32,843 nucleotides of DNA from Stramenopiles sp. TOSAG23-3. Lineage: Eukaryota; Sar. Below, piece after piece: positions 1-10,170 of the stretch. Each line of letters opens with the position of its first letter. Within the stretch, counting starts at the first letter, position 1. Location: the NCBI GenBank assembly GCA_900128585.1, contig LT642177.1, positions 1-32,843 on the forward strand, read 5' to 3'. Position numbers and translations under genes: made by a program. Under the pieces are notes generated by a model. That model saw only the letters and a program-made list of their open reading frames with translations, had not been told where the DNA came from and searched no databases.

Positions 1-1162
1 TTTGAAATTATTATATCTTTTACGAGCATATAGATTGAAGCGAAGTAAACGCTTTGCCCCCCGGCACGCGCAATAAATTAAGTACGTACCCCGTACTTCT
101 CTTACTTGAACGTTTCTCCTTCTATTATTCTTCTATATATAATATTATTTTCTTTCCGGTATGGTACATCCGGTACATCGCTCCTCGTTCACACGCACAC
201 ACGCACTGATGACTGCACTAGAAGAAAAAAACAGGTTGAGGTCGATTCAATTCATTGCACGTAGTAAAATATTTGCTAGGAGTACAGCATCAATTTAGTA
301 CATTGTAGAGAATTCGCATTGATCCAATTTAACGTACCACTGGAATATATTATATTTAAAATTAATAGTCTTCTACGGCGTAGTCTAGCAAGTACGAGTA
401 CATATAATTAAATTAATACTTTCGTTCTTCTATAATATTAAGTATTTATTCATTTTGAATTATAACATGCTATAACCAAACCAATAAACACAATATCACT
501 TTAAAAACAAAACATTTTCCTAATACAGATATATACCCTTAATATTGCCAAATAAAACCCAAAAATAACTCTGTACTAAATCAAAAACAATTGAAGAACA
601 AAAAACAAAGAGTCGTGTGCTGTGTGCTGTATATAATAGAGAACCTATAAGTAAGTGAGTGTGTAGTCTAATTGGCACTATTATAATGATGTGGTTTTAT
701 TTTTTTTTATAAATGGAATGAAAAATATCCTCCTTCCTTCTTCCTTCCAATTTAAAATATAAATTATCACGCACCCACCCTACCCTGACTGACACTCCTC
801 ATTATATAACTGGTATTAATATAGACTCTATAGGAGGAGGGAGGAGTCAGAACGAGAGAACGAGAGTCAACTTCTTCTTCAATATAATAGAATACAACTA
901 CGTACTATTAAAAGGGCGAACCCGAACCCGAACCCCGAACCCGTACGCACGGGTAAATTTATATATATTATACCAGGTACGGGAACGAACCACCTGGGAA
1001 ACGAGTTTAGCTGCTAGCTGCTAAAAAGAAAAAGAAAAGGGATAGAAACACGTCACTACAAACAAATAATACACAAATAATGACTAAACCAACTAACGAT
1101 CGAACAGAAGAAATAATTGAAACCAAACGTTAAGCTTGAATTTTAAACCTTAAAACAGCAGC
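1..1162. other. AT-rich spacer, no gene seen
   Basis: No ORF of coding character is visible on either strand. The stretch holds short AT-rich runs, a purine-rich patch near 835-870, and four near-tandem GAACCC-type units at about 917-943 followed by a small inverted repeat (ACCCGT and ACGGGT near 938-954). It presumably contains the promoter of the kinase gene that begins at 1163. No tRNA or other RNA gene was recognised. Confidence 0.6.
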
Positions 1163-3864
1163 ATGCCAATAACGCTAAGAGCGTCGACTACGGAAGGTTG
1201 GAAACACGAAACTGAACGCTTTCGCCAAGTTTGTCATGTCTGTTTGGGTGGAAACACAAAAACGGTCGATACAGCACAGGAAATAGCAAGCATACCCCCA
1301 ATTAAGCTACACTCATCCTACATCCGTTCTCTTCTCCCTGTTGAGGACATAAAAATTGTCATCAAAACCCTCGACCGAAGAGACTATACTCTCAAAGTAG
1401 AGCCAACCATTTCGGTGAGAGCACTGAAGCAAAGAATTGAGGAAGTGGAAGGAACGCCCACACACGGGCAGCGCTTGATATATGCAGGAAAGGAATTAGA
1501 CGATGCCGAGCAACTGCATATCTTGAATATTCAAAACGACGCGACAATTCATTTGGTCGCAGGAGTTAAGAGGAAAAAAATTACCCCCTGCCCGAAGTCG
1601 GATCCTGAAGATAAAGAAGTCAAGATTTTAATGTGTTGTGCCTGTAAATTTGCATTGCGCGAAAGAGAACTGGAGATTCTCCATTCATCTCTCGAATCGT
1701 TTGTCATCACCAAAGGCGAATTAATGGAATTGGATCTTTGCTCTTTCGCTCGATGCCAAAAGTTAAAAAAATTTGTTTTACCTTTGGGTTCAAATTCCAT
1801 GTCGAAAACAAAAGTTCGTTTCACCAAAGGTCTTCCACGTTTTCCTGAATCTCTGGAAAACCTCCAACTAAACAAAGTTGAGGACACAGAAAGAAACTAT
1901 TGTGATTTTTCGTTGAGCCTAGCTGAAGTCCGCCGGCTAAAAACATTTGTGTTGCATAATATGAAATTAAGGAAGGCACTTCCTGCCATTAACGCCTTTG
2001 CAACCCTAAAAACTCTTGAGCTCAACGGCGTCTTGGCTCCGGCGGTAAATCCAAAATTATGGTAAGTTTAAACAAAAATTCACACCTCCTTTAAATAAAC
2101 ATAAGAATTAACCCCGAGACACTTAATAATAACCTTTATTGTTTCAAACATTCCAGGACGATGCTAGTTTCGTTAGAAACAATCGTAATTTCAGGTAACA
2201 AAGAGGGGACAAAATCGAAAGATGGAATCGTCATTAGGTCACCTTGCCCGATACACTTCAAGAAGGACACTTTATTGCCTCCGACGCTTTGCTCTATTTC
2301 GCTGACAATGGTGGATGTGGAGCATCTACCCGATAGTGTTTCCTTTTGCAGAAATCTTTCCTTTATTAAAGTGTCCAACTGCAATCTTGTAGCACTGCCA
2401 GAAAATTTACAAAAACTGCAAGCCAATTTGAACCAGCTCTCACTTCCTGGAAACAAATTGACTCTTGAAGGCGTTCGTCGTGTTCTTGTACAAATGCCTT
2501 CATTATGCAATGGGAAGTATATTGATTTTAGGGGAAAGGAATCCGACAAGACCCTCAGCCTTGCGGGAAACTCTGTCCTTACAACTGAACTTGCAAAGTA
2601 TTTGGGAATTGAAGATACACGAGGTGTTCCCTTGTCCAGCGCACTAATCCCCCACCTCATTGCCCGTGATGGTGGAATGGACGAAGACGATAGGAAAATT
2701 AGCGGAGAGACAAAAATGAGTGGGCTCCGAAAATATAGCCACAAAGAGCTCTCAAATGCAACCCTTTCCTTCAGCAAAGAGCATCGTCTGATATCCTCCG
2801 AAGGAGCCTTTGGCCCGGTCTACCACGGAACGTTCGGCAGTTCGCAGCACGTAGCCGTTAAGGTAATGAGAGGCGTGTCGCTGCACTCGACGGAACAGTT
2901 GATGAGAGAACTTGACGCACTTCACCGTTGTCGGCACCCGCATGTCTTAAGCCTTGTCGGGTATTCTTTGGACGGCCCCAAGTGCCTGGTCTACGACTAT
3001 AAAGAGCGCGGGTCGTTGGAGAATCTGATCATGTATGCAAGCGACAAGGCTAGTCCTAAAAATAATAATCTATCCTGGCAGCGCAGACTTTGCATAATTG
3101 GGCAGATTATTTCGGCTATTGAGTACCTCCACACGGTGGCAGACCCGCCCATCATTCACCGTGATATAAAGTCGGCAAACATTCTTGTTGATGCGTCTTT
3201 TAATGCCTCTCTCGGAGATTTTGGGCTTGCGCGTTTAAGTCCCGAGTTTTCTGATCTTGCATCAGGTGGGCAGCAGAGTATGCCATCAACCCGGATATTC
3301 GGAACGCCAGGCTACATTGATCCGGAATACTCTCAGTCCGGGAAAGTTTCCAAACTTTCAGATGTATTTTCCTTTGGAATTGTTGCCCTTGAACTTCTCA
3401 GTTCGACCCGTCCATACGATAGTACCCAGCATCCCCCGTGGATCTTAGACCGTTTTGAAGATTGCATTGATTATTCCGGTAAAGGCCGATCTGAAGTTTT
3501 GCGGGCCTTTTGCCCCGAATGGCCATCAGCTGTTGTGGAAGATATTGTGGAAATTGTTAAATGTTTTGTCGAGCGAAGAAGCCGCCGCAGGCCCAATTCA
3601 TCGGTAGCGGCTGCCCAGATAAATGAAATCGTTGATAAATTTGGTTGCAATCCTGCGCAGCTGCAAGTGCAAGAGAATTCATCTGAAGCAGAATGTGTGA
3701 TATGTTTAGACCGTCCAGCCTCACATGCTATGATTCCTTGCGGTCACCGCTGCATCTGCTCTCTGTGCGCTGCTGAGACTAAAAAAAATGATGTATCATT
3801 TTTAAGATGTCCGATATGTAGGGCCAAATTCAAATCTATTGTTCAAATTTTCGTCGACTGTTAG
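1163..3864 (+). CDS. Ubiquitin-like / LRR / receptor-like kinase / RING fusion protein (2 exons)
   Basis: Exons 1163-2061 and 2157-3864 join in frame to give 868 residues. Residues 63-134 resemble ubiquitin (IKIVIKTL, QRLIYAGKEL, IHLVAG) but lack the C-terminal Gly-Gly, so this is an integral Ubl domain. Residues about 215-415 hold weak leucine-rich repeats (LPENLQKL, LNQLSLPGNKL). A Ser/Thr kinase of the plant RLK/Pelle/IRAK type follows: glycine loop SEGAFGPVYHG near 514-524 (first loop glycine replaced by Ser), VAVK Lys535, HRDIKSAN with Asp636, DFG Asp654, and GTPGYIDPEY 682-691. All catalytic residues are present, so it should be active. A C3HC4 RING closes the protein (Cys813, 816, 828, His830, Cys834, 837, 851, 854), suggesting E3 ubiquitin ligase activity. 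No signal peptide or membrane span is seen, so it is probably cytosolic. Substrates are unknown. The first ATG of the open frame was taken; an upstream exon cannot be excluded. Confidence 0.9.
2062..2156 (+). other. Spliceosomal intron, 95 bases
   Basis: The donor GTAAGT begins at 2062 and the acceptor TTCCAG ends at 2156, with a pyrimidine-rich 3' part and a possible branch region around acttaataataac. Removing it fuses TG|G (Trp300) and continues directly into Thr301-Met302 of the second open frame. The unspliced frame stops just inside the intron. LRR-like sequence lies on both sides, supporting the join. Confidence 0.9.
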
Positions 3865-3937
3865 GTGGCGTTAGAGAATTTACTGGCCCTTTTTCTTTTT
3901 GTATATTTTTTAAATTTTAGAGAGGTTCGTGTGTACC

Positions 3938-3966
3938 TAAATACTAGCCATTATTTTGTTTTTAAA
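3938..3966 (-). repeat. 3'-UTR sense element, copy A
   Basis: Read on the minus strand this is a TTTAAAAACAAAATAA stretch followed by TGGCTAGTATTTA. It is a diverged copy of the window-wide element (A-rich run plus TTGGCTGTTATT). It begins 46 bases past the stop of the minus-strand glycosyltransferase-like gene, in the sense direction of that gene. Confidence 0.55.
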
Positions 3967-4011
3967 GATAAAAATCTTTATAAATTTGGACACTGACATA
4001 TATCGCATTTT

Positions 4012-5862
4012 TCATATCACGACGTGCAATTCGCATGATGCCCCACAAAGCCGAAACACGGGATGTTTCGTCAGTGCTTCTATCTTGTCTCTTCGACAAT
4101 CGTCTCTGATATCTTCTCTTGGAAACAAAAGAATAATGCCACTACCAGCGCTGCATTCAGATGCCACGTTGCATTCTTTTAAGTCACTGTCACCAACCAT
4201 TCCTTCCCTGTAGAAAATTTCATTGCTAAAGAAATACGAACGTTCGTCACTGCCCGTAGATGCTTCCACATCGACCATTACCAATGCCGTCGAAGGCGAT
4301 TCTCTTTCCTCCAAATCGTACACTAGTGAGTTCAAGAACTCACTTCCAACGATCAATGTGGAGGATGTACCCGACAGTGGCACCCAAAGTATATAGGGAG
4401 AAACGCTTTTGAAAAACTTATTTTGAGAAAGCAAAGATTCTAGAAGAATACTCCCGTCAACAGGCTTGCTAATGACAGAGGTTATTTCCATGAAGTGAAC
4501 ATTTTTTAACAGGCCAAATGTGGCCAAAGTAGCGCGAGTAGAAATGCCTCCTCCGTACATGTCTAAGTAATAAGGACTGGCATTTTCCACCCAAACTTCT
4601 ATTTCTGCGAGGGGATGAGTGACCAGCACACTGCATATAAATGGCCATAATGCACGAAACTGTCCGGTCGTGATCGCAAAAGTAACGAATTTGAAATGTC
4701 GACTTCTGACATAGCGATCCGCTTGAACAATTGAATTTTGCATTAGCTTGACACCCAGGCTCTTCAACTGTGATGACCCCCCACCTTGACACGGCGACTC
4801 CACATCCGACAAACCGGGTTTGAAATAGTCATACACACCCCGAAAGACCTTTATGGCAGCGTCTGTTGCATTGTAAGGCGTGATTCGGCCGACATCGCCG
4901 GGGAAGTCTACTTCGTCTTTGCCGGACATGTAGTTGGCGACTATAATGCATACATCAAAGAGCGATGCCTCGTAATTCGATCTTTCCTTGCCAGGGATGT
5001 ACATGTCAATCATTACTCTGGCTCCTTTGTACAAATCAATGAGTTCTTTCCTGTTGTAACTTTTTAACCCCACGACATTAAAACGTTCAAAAGACTGTCC
5101 GGTCGATGCTTCTTCCGTCGAAATCAAATTTTCTAACACCCTCTGAAATTCCCCCGAGTCGAAGTCAACAAGTGTATTGAAGTCATCGTCTATTAATACC
5201 CAATTTCTAGGCGCGTCACCTACGCCTCTTCGTTTATGGTCGTCCCAGGTTCTCTGCCCATTATATGCACGAGCGTAAAATGCTTGTTCTAACGGCGGAT
5301 CGATGGGGTAGCCAGGGCAGTAAAAGTTCGCATGAACCCAGTGATTCGATGCCAATCGGGTCAGTGGCTCGTTCCAACTTGAATGACTCGTTGATGCATC
5401 GCCCCCACCGTCGTATCCATAGAATGCCGTCCCCGAGTGGACTCCTTGCAACCAACGGACCAATTTCCCCCCTGTTTTTATGAGGGATTCTGCATCCTCA
5501 GATACTGCTAGCTCTCCAACGACCAGCAAATCATTCTTTTGGAGAACCAGACGATCGAAGCTCTCCTGAGTCATAGATGAAAACGCCAGAGTGTCATGAC
5601 GATACTCTTCGTTGACCTTGTACATTTTTGTCTTGTACCCCAGTTTACCAAGGGATCCATGAAACCAATGAACATCAGCAGGGCCACCACTTTTCATGTC
5701 GAGGGGCATGTAAAAATACACCGTTCCCGTTGTCTTTAATGATTGATGAGTTATCCTGGCTCGACAGCAATCCCTTGGTGGAAATAAGCGGAAGCATTGA
5801 AGCTCTTGCACGAGTAAGGAGAGAAAAAATATCCCGCAGCAATAGAAGCCTTGAAAATTCAT
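4012..5862 (-). CDS. Putative secretory-pathway glycosyltransferase-like protein
   Basis: 616 residues. The first 23 or so residues form a hydrophobic signal peptide or signal anchor (FFLSLLV core), so the protein should enter the ER/Golgi. Residues about 46-345 resemble a GT-B (GT4-like) glycosyltransferase: an N-terminal GGPADVHWFHGSLGKLGY segment typical of the acceptor-side lobe, WLQGVHSG at 137-144, and PGKERSNYEASLFDVCIIV at 290-308, which looks like the nucleotide-sugar motif with two spaced Glu residues. Residues about 385-616 form a second region (FKFVTFAITTG, then VWVENASPYY) that I do not recognise; it could be a second sugar-transfer or lectin-like module. Donor and acceptor are not predictable. 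The frame is uninterrupted. It converges with the kinase gene, with only 147 bases between the stops. Confidence 0.6.
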   Translation of the reverse strand: MNFQGFYCCGIFFLSLLVQELQCFRLFPPRDCCRARITHQSLKTTGTVYFYMPLDMKSGGPADVHWFHGSLGKLGYKTKMYKVNEEYRHDTLAFSSMTQESFDRLVLQKNDLLVVGELAVSEDAESLIKTGGKLVRWLQGVHSGTAFYGYDGGGDASTSHSSWNEPLTRLASNHWVHANFYCPGYPIDPPLEQAFYARAYNGQRTWDDHKRRGVGDAPRNWVLIDDDFNTLVDFDSGEFQRVLENLISTEEASTGQSFERFNVVGLKSYNRKELIDLYKGARVMIDMYIPGKERSNYEASLFDVCIIVANYMSGKDEVDFPGDVGRITPYNATDAAIKVFRGVYDYFKPGLSDVESPCQGGGSSQLKSLGVKLMQNSIVQADRYVRSRHFKFVTFAITTGQFRALWPFICSVLVTHPLAEIEVWVENASPYYLDMYGGGISTRATLATFGLLKNVHFMEITSVISKPVDGSILLESLLSQNKFFKSVSPYILWVPLSGTSSTLIVGSEFLNSLVYDLEERESPSTALVMVDVEASTGSDERSYFFSNEIFYREGMVGDSDLKECNVASECSAGSGIILLFPREDIRDDCRRDKIEALTKHPVFRLCGASCELHVVI

Positions 5863-6474
5863 GTTTCAAATAACTGTTTACGACTCTACATCGCTCGGGG
5901 GTTAAACCTGAACGATACACATTTTGCTGGTTTCATTCAATTTCCAAAAGCAGTCATTCAGTGAATTCGTTTTACTGTATTCAATGCGACCATTTTATCA
6001 TTACTATCATTCATAATTCTCATTACTTATATTTCTTCAACACGATCGTTGGCGGGGGGGGTATTATTACAATATCTTATATACGACGAGGAGGAGAGGA
6101 CCTGTATTATTTTAATGAAATAAAAAATTCACCATCCACACACCATAGGAATATTTTTTTAATTTGTCATCATCGTCAATCAACAAAATGCTTTTTTTCT
6201 TCGATTTAATATTAGACTATACTGAATTCGTAGACGACTAAAGCCTTAATTATATTTCGAGGAAACAGTATTCTTATTACTCGGTACATGTACTGTGGGT
6301 ACAATAAAAGACGACTAATATATTACAAATAATTTCCGCTGTTGTTAGATAAAATATTCCCTCCTCTTCTCTTACCGGTTGTTACACTTCTTTTGTCAAC
6401 TTTTTTAAATTTTATTTTAGTAGCGTTGCGATGAAAAAATGGCAAGGAAAGCACTCTACTCCCTCTCTTAAAAG
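5863..6474. other. Spacer between two minus-strand genes
   Basis: It holds the upstream region of the glycosyltransferase-like gene and the 3' region of the FN3/zinc-ribbon gene. It contains a G-run at about 6051-6060 and AT-rich sequence. No coding frame with family similarity, RNA gene, or copy of the 3'-UTR element was found. Confidence 0.5.
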
Positions 6475-7212
6475 TTACGTTTGGTAAACTTTCCCCCCCT
6501 TTTTTTTTGCCCAAGCCATATGCGTGGCCATCTCGCCAGCACATTTTGGACAGCTTTCCAAGCCCCATAATAACGTCGCACCACAATTGTTGCATGATAA
6601 AATTCTCATTGGCAACTTCACTTCAACAGGAAAACTCTCCAACCCCTCAGTCGTTTTATCGTACATCTCTGGGTTGACGGACATGTCATAGGCAAAACGA
6701 AGGCGAAATTCATACTTTCTTCCCGGAACCAAGTTGTACACAGTGATATTTCTAGCACGTTTGTTAACAATCTTTTTCTCTGTCTCTTGCTCCGCTTGGT
6801 GTTTGTACAAATGGACACCGATATTTTCCATTTCAGTGGAGTGGTCTTCAAAATAAAGGGACTCTTTTTTGCGAGCATAGTTCCACGACAAAATCGCTGC
6901 TTCAATTTGATCAACGCGACAGTATTGGTCCGGCGGATTCCAGTTGATTTGAAATGTAGCCCTATCGTATGACTTTTTCACACACCGAGGCCTACAGGGT
7001 GCCGGTGGTTTGCCAAGTGCTGCATCTTGCTGTAGGTCTAGTTTTCGTTGATGTTCTATATATCTTGCTTCTGCTCTAGTTACCAACTTTTTCATACCAT
7101 ATTTTGTTGTTACTTGAACGATATCATCATCGTGCAAGTCAGGCTTTTTCTCCGCGGGCTTTTCGTCATCCTGTTTTTTCTTCCTCCTTGCTTTTCGGGA
7201 GGTAGAAGCCAT
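6475..7212 (-). CDS. Fibronectin type III plus zinc-ribbon protein
   Basis: About 245 residues from the ATG at 7212 (MASTSRKARRKKKQ). The open frame extends 16 codons further to an ATG at 7260, but the 7212 start gives a sensible basic N-terminus. A lysine/arginine-rich head is followed by an FN3-like beta sandwich covering roughly the middle of the protein: PAPCRPRC, then ATFQINWNPP, ILSWNYARKKE, ITVYNLVPGRKYEFRLRFAYD, a typical FN3 strand order. At the C-terminus is a four-cysteine zinc ribbon (CNNCGATL...CPKCAGEM), then a basic tail. No signal peptide is seen, so the FN3 domain is intracellular. The zinc ribbon suggests protein or nucleic-acid binding. The precise function is unknown. It is divergently arranged with the U-box gene. 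Confidence 0.7.
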   Translation of the reverse strand: MASTSRKARRKKKQDDEKPAEKKPDLHDDDIVQVTTKYGMKKLVTRAEARYIEHQRKLDLQQDAALGKPPAPCRPRCVKKSYDRATFQINWNPPDQYCRVDQIEAAILSWNYARKKESLYFEDHSTEMENIGVHLYKHQAEQETEKKIVNKRARNITVYNLVPGRKYEFRLRFAYDMSVNPEMYDKTTEGLESFPVEVKLPMRILSCNNCGATLLWGLESCPKCAGEMATHMAWAKKKGGKVYQT

Positions 7213-7965
7213 TACAGAAAGGGTGCGTATAAACGAAAGTTTATCTTCCACCAACCTCAACTAACCGCCATATTCTCCCAGCTACAGCCTTCCTTATTTT
7301 ACTAATATAATCGGTATTATGTTAAAAAACAACAGAAGTGTGCAAGAACGACAACGGAGCGTGTCAAATCAATCATTTCTTTCGTACATACGTCAACAGG
7401 ACATTCTAAATTGAATCAAGAACCAACAAGTAAATGGATTATTAGATCTACATATATACGTATTTATTTTTTATTATTAAAAAATAATAACCGCTCTAAT
7501 ACTAATAGTCTAGCTAATAAAAAAAAAAAAAAGAAGAAGATTAATAAAATATAATAAGGGGAAGAGTATGTAGAGGAAGTATTTCCCCTTTCTTTTCTTT
7601 TCTTGCTATTTTTTATTTTTTACATTTTTTATTATAAGAATTAACTTAATTATAACTCTATCTAGGGATTGTTTTTTTTTTATTATTATTATTTTTAATA
7701 ACCCACTCCTTTTCATTCACTCCAATCTCTAATTTTTATAGCCTTATTATTTATTATATAGACTAGACACTATAAAAAAAAAAGAATGATTATTATTTTT
7801 TAATAAAATATTATTATTTTGAATTGATCCAGGATATTTTAATTTGAATACAAATAATTTGTTTGAAAACTGGAAAACTCGCATTAATTACATTTTTCTC
7901 ATCAATCCATATGTACAACATCGTCCCCTCCCTCTCCTCCCTGGTCGTAATTAGGCACTGTATTT
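7213..7965. other. Divergent promoter spacer, AT-rich
   Basis: This lies between the start of the FN3 gene (minus) and the U-box gene (plus). It is dominated by poly-A/T runs, TTATTATT tracts and a small AAGAAGAAG run near 7520-7545. It presumably carries both promoters. No gene was found. Confidence 0.5.
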
Positions 7966-9849
7966 ATGTCTGAAATATTGGGTGCTTCCGAAGCTTTGGA
8001 AGCGCTTGAGATTGCCCTCGAGGACTCGACCCCACCGGAAGTGATTCTTCGGAAGTTGGCCGAAGTGACTGACGTTTTAAGCAGCGGCGAGGTTGTCCAT
8101 TGTTCTGGACACTCGAGCAAAGAGACACTGACAGATGTGATTTTGTCCAATTTGGAGGAAAATTGGTTGGTGCTGGAAAATTTGTTCATTAATGGTAGTT
8201 TTGAAGTTAGGACCGCAACGATAGGGGTTTTACTGGCTTGCAGCGAGGCGCTGCCCGGAGCGGAGCTCCTTTCTTTGGCCTGTCTTTGCAAGGCGTCGTT
8301 CCCGCCCCCCCCGAAACGAAAAAAATCAAAGAAGAAAAAGAAGAAGAAAGGAACATCCGATGGGCAAGGGCCGCCAAAAAAGAAACTGGAAGAGGAGGAA
8401 CAATACTGGACGCTTGCCCAGGCCGCCGTCCAGACTGCGAAGTCGTTGATAAGCATTCTTCTGGCAAACAAACACGGCGTAGTGATGGCTATACGCGCAA
8501 CGAAGTCGCTGACAGAGCTGACTTTGCCGACAACGTATTTTTCCGACGAAAACATGGTCAATGGACAGCTCACAGATATTGATGCGCTTACGAGAGCTTT
8601 TAGTTTTGCCGTCAATGGTGTGATCACTTGCCTCCTAGAGTCGCGTTTTATTCGTTTTTTGTGCACCGACTCCGTAGCATCGTACAAGGACGCGCGGCGG
8701 GGGGACTTGGTCGATGCTAACATGCAATTGATACATCTGTTGTCCCAAAACAGCAACGAAAATTACGCCAAACTGCGGTCGGCGCTCAGTAAAACTGACA
8801 TTGTGAAAGCGTTAATTTTGCCCCGCATAGATGCGTTGATAGGGGAGTGGCACACGACAGAACCCGGCCCAAGAACAGAGGACTTACGCACGGCGCTCTT
8901 AGGAAGTTTGCGGGTTGCCACGGCACTGTCTTTCAAACTGAAATCAGCTCGCAAAGTGCTTTCCGAGCTAGACCCAACCACCAAAATTTTAACAACAGTG
9001 CCCGACGCTGCAAATAGTCCTCAAATTTTGGCCACCCTGTGCAAACTGCACGTAAACATTGAAGGGGGGTTTGGGGAGGCATGGAGATCCATTCATAGGA
9101 AAGTGGGTGGGTCTCTCTGTGATCAAGTAAAGGAACTGCACCAGAGAAAAAGTAAAGGCTCTTTCAATGTTTTGATTGATTGCATGAACGGCGCGGATGG
9201 GATACCAATGGATCGTTCGTCTCGCGCTTTTCATATGATTTCAAAGGGGACCATTGAGCTGGACGAACCGGAAAAAAGCATCACGTTCACCAGCTTGCTG
9301 CTTGAGGGCGATGCAGCTCGGCGTCGAGCATCTCGGGCATTTGGCACTTCAAACGTTGTAGAATCAAAAATAGCACAGGAGGAGGTACCAGCAGCTGCTG
9401 GTGCAAGTCAAAAAGAGGCAATCAGTGACGATGATGTTGCCCAGAAAGAAACATCAGACGCCCAGAAACTGTCTTCAGCTTCTGAGAATGTCAACACGAC
9501 TGGTTTTGAAATGGACGAGTTAGACTCGGCGCTCCTTGGTTTGAGCTCGGGTCCCCCCCCCGCCCGTTTTTGTTGCGGGATTACTGGGCAAATTATGAAC
9601 GATCCGATTCTTCATCCGAAGGGAGACGTATGGGTAGAGCGTGAAAGCCTAGAGATATGGAGGGTCCGAAACAGCAAGAAAGAATTTCATAGTAGCAGTG
9701 AGGCCGTGTGTGCATGGCCAGGATCAAAGGACACAATACTTCCACCGGTGGAGAGCTTGGAGACCGACGTGTCTTTACAGGAAGACATTCAGGCTTGGAG
9801 AATGAGAAAGATTCTCCGCCGCCAGGAAACGGGTGGCTGGCACAAGTGA
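7966..9849 (+). CDS. U-box-like protein with helical (ARM-like) N-terminal region
   Basis: 627 residues. The C-terminal 93 residues (about 535-627) resemble a U-box: CCGITGQIMNDPILHP, then GDVWVERESLEIW, matching the pattern of I-T-x-x-I-M-x-D-P-V followed by Y-E-R-x-x-I-x-x-W. This fold recruits E2 enzymes, so an E3 ubiquitin ligase role is likely. The first 370 or so residues are alpha-helical and leucine-rich, consistent with degenerate armadillo/HEAT repeats for substrate binding, but I cannot delimit individual repeats. A lysine-rich segment at about 116-130 (KRKKSKKKKKKKG) could be a nuclear localisation signal or a loop. An acidic, Ser/Ala-rich linker (about 440-530) joins the two parts. 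Long frames on the opposite strand within this gene are shadows. Confidence 0.7.
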   Translation: MSEILGASEALEALEIALEDSTPPEVILRKLAEVTDVLSSGEVVHCSGHSSKETLTDVILSNLEENWLVLENLFINGSFEVRTATIGVLLACSEALPGAELLSLACLCKASFPPPPKRKKSKKKKKKKGTSDGQGPPKKKLEEEEQYWTLAQAAVQTAKSLISILLANKHGVVMAIRATKSLTELTLPTTYFSDENMVNGQLTDIDALTRAFSFAVNGVITCLLESRFIRFLCTDSVASYKDARRGDLVDANMQLIHLLSQNSNENYAKLRSALSKTDIVKALILPRIDALIGEWHTTEPGPRTEDLRTALLGSLRVATALSFKLKSARKVLSELDPTTKILTTVPDAANSPQILATLCKLHVNIEGGFGEAWRSIHRKVGGSLCDQVKELHQRKSKGSFNVLIDCMNGADGIPMDRSSRAFHMISKGTIELDEPEKSITFTSLLLEGDAARRRASRAFGTSNVVESKIAQEEVPAAAGASQKEAISDDDVAQKETSDAQKLSSASENVNTTGFEMDELDSALLGLSSGPPPARFCCGITGQIMNDPILHPKGDVWVERESLEIWRVRNSKKEFHSSSEAVCAWPGSKDTILPPVESLETDVSLQEDIQAWRMRKILRRQETGGWHK

Positions 9850-9947
9850 AAACATAAATATGATTATCACTCTTACTGTCATGTACGTAATTCTGAAGAA
9901 CAAATACTTCGTATAGAGATAATTCTTAATAAGAGATCTTATAAGAA

Positions 9948-9978
9948 TTAAAAACAAAACATTGGCCCTGTTATTTTA
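9948..9978 (+). repeat. 3'-UTR sense element, copy B
   Basis: TTAAAAACAAAACA followed by TTGGCCCTGTTATTTTA, a diverged copy of the window-wide element, 99 bases past the stop of the U-box gene and in sense. It overlaps the left arm of the small palindromic element at 9961-10042. Confidence 0.5.
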
Positions 9979-10042
9979 AGTACACTTAAATTATTTACGT
10001 AACTTTATTAAATACTTACGTAAATTATGGAAACAGGGCAAA
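9961..10042. repeat. Small palindromic element with inverted ends
   Basis: ATTGGCCCTGTT at the left matches the inverse of AAACAGGGCAAAT at the right. A second nested pair lies inside (ATTTACGTAA and TTACGTAAAT). The whole could fold into a hairpin of about 80 bases. It lies between two convergent genes and resembles a minimal MITE or a foldback remnant. Confidence 0.55.
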
Positions 10043-10051
10043 TATAATAAC

Positions 10052-10137
10052 TTTAAAACAAGAAAAATTGGCTGTTATTTTATTATACGAGGTAATTAAA
10101 ATTAAAGAAAAAAAAAAAAAGAAGGTGTCAGTTCAAT
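10052..10137 (+). repeat. 3'-UTR sense element, long copy C
   Basis: TTTAAAACAAGAAAAA then TTGGCTGTTATTTTA, followed by AATTAAAATTAAAG, an A-run and GAAGGTGTCAGTTCAA. The same order of parts recurs at 32673-32748, so the repeated unit is longer here than the short element alone. It is in sense with the upstream U-box gene. Confidence 0.75.
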
Positions 10138-10170
10138 AACTTTAAAACATTTTTTTCATTTTTGATTTTG

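Noticed and set aside
917-943. Tandem GAACCC units resembling a telomeric repeat
   Set aside because: Only about four imperfect units, and not the usual TTAGGG or TTTAGGG type. No support for a chromosome end.
7902-8756. 284-residue open frame on the minus strand
   Set aside because: It is antisense to the U-box-like gene, has Ser/Phe runs mirroring the Lys tract, and shows no domain.
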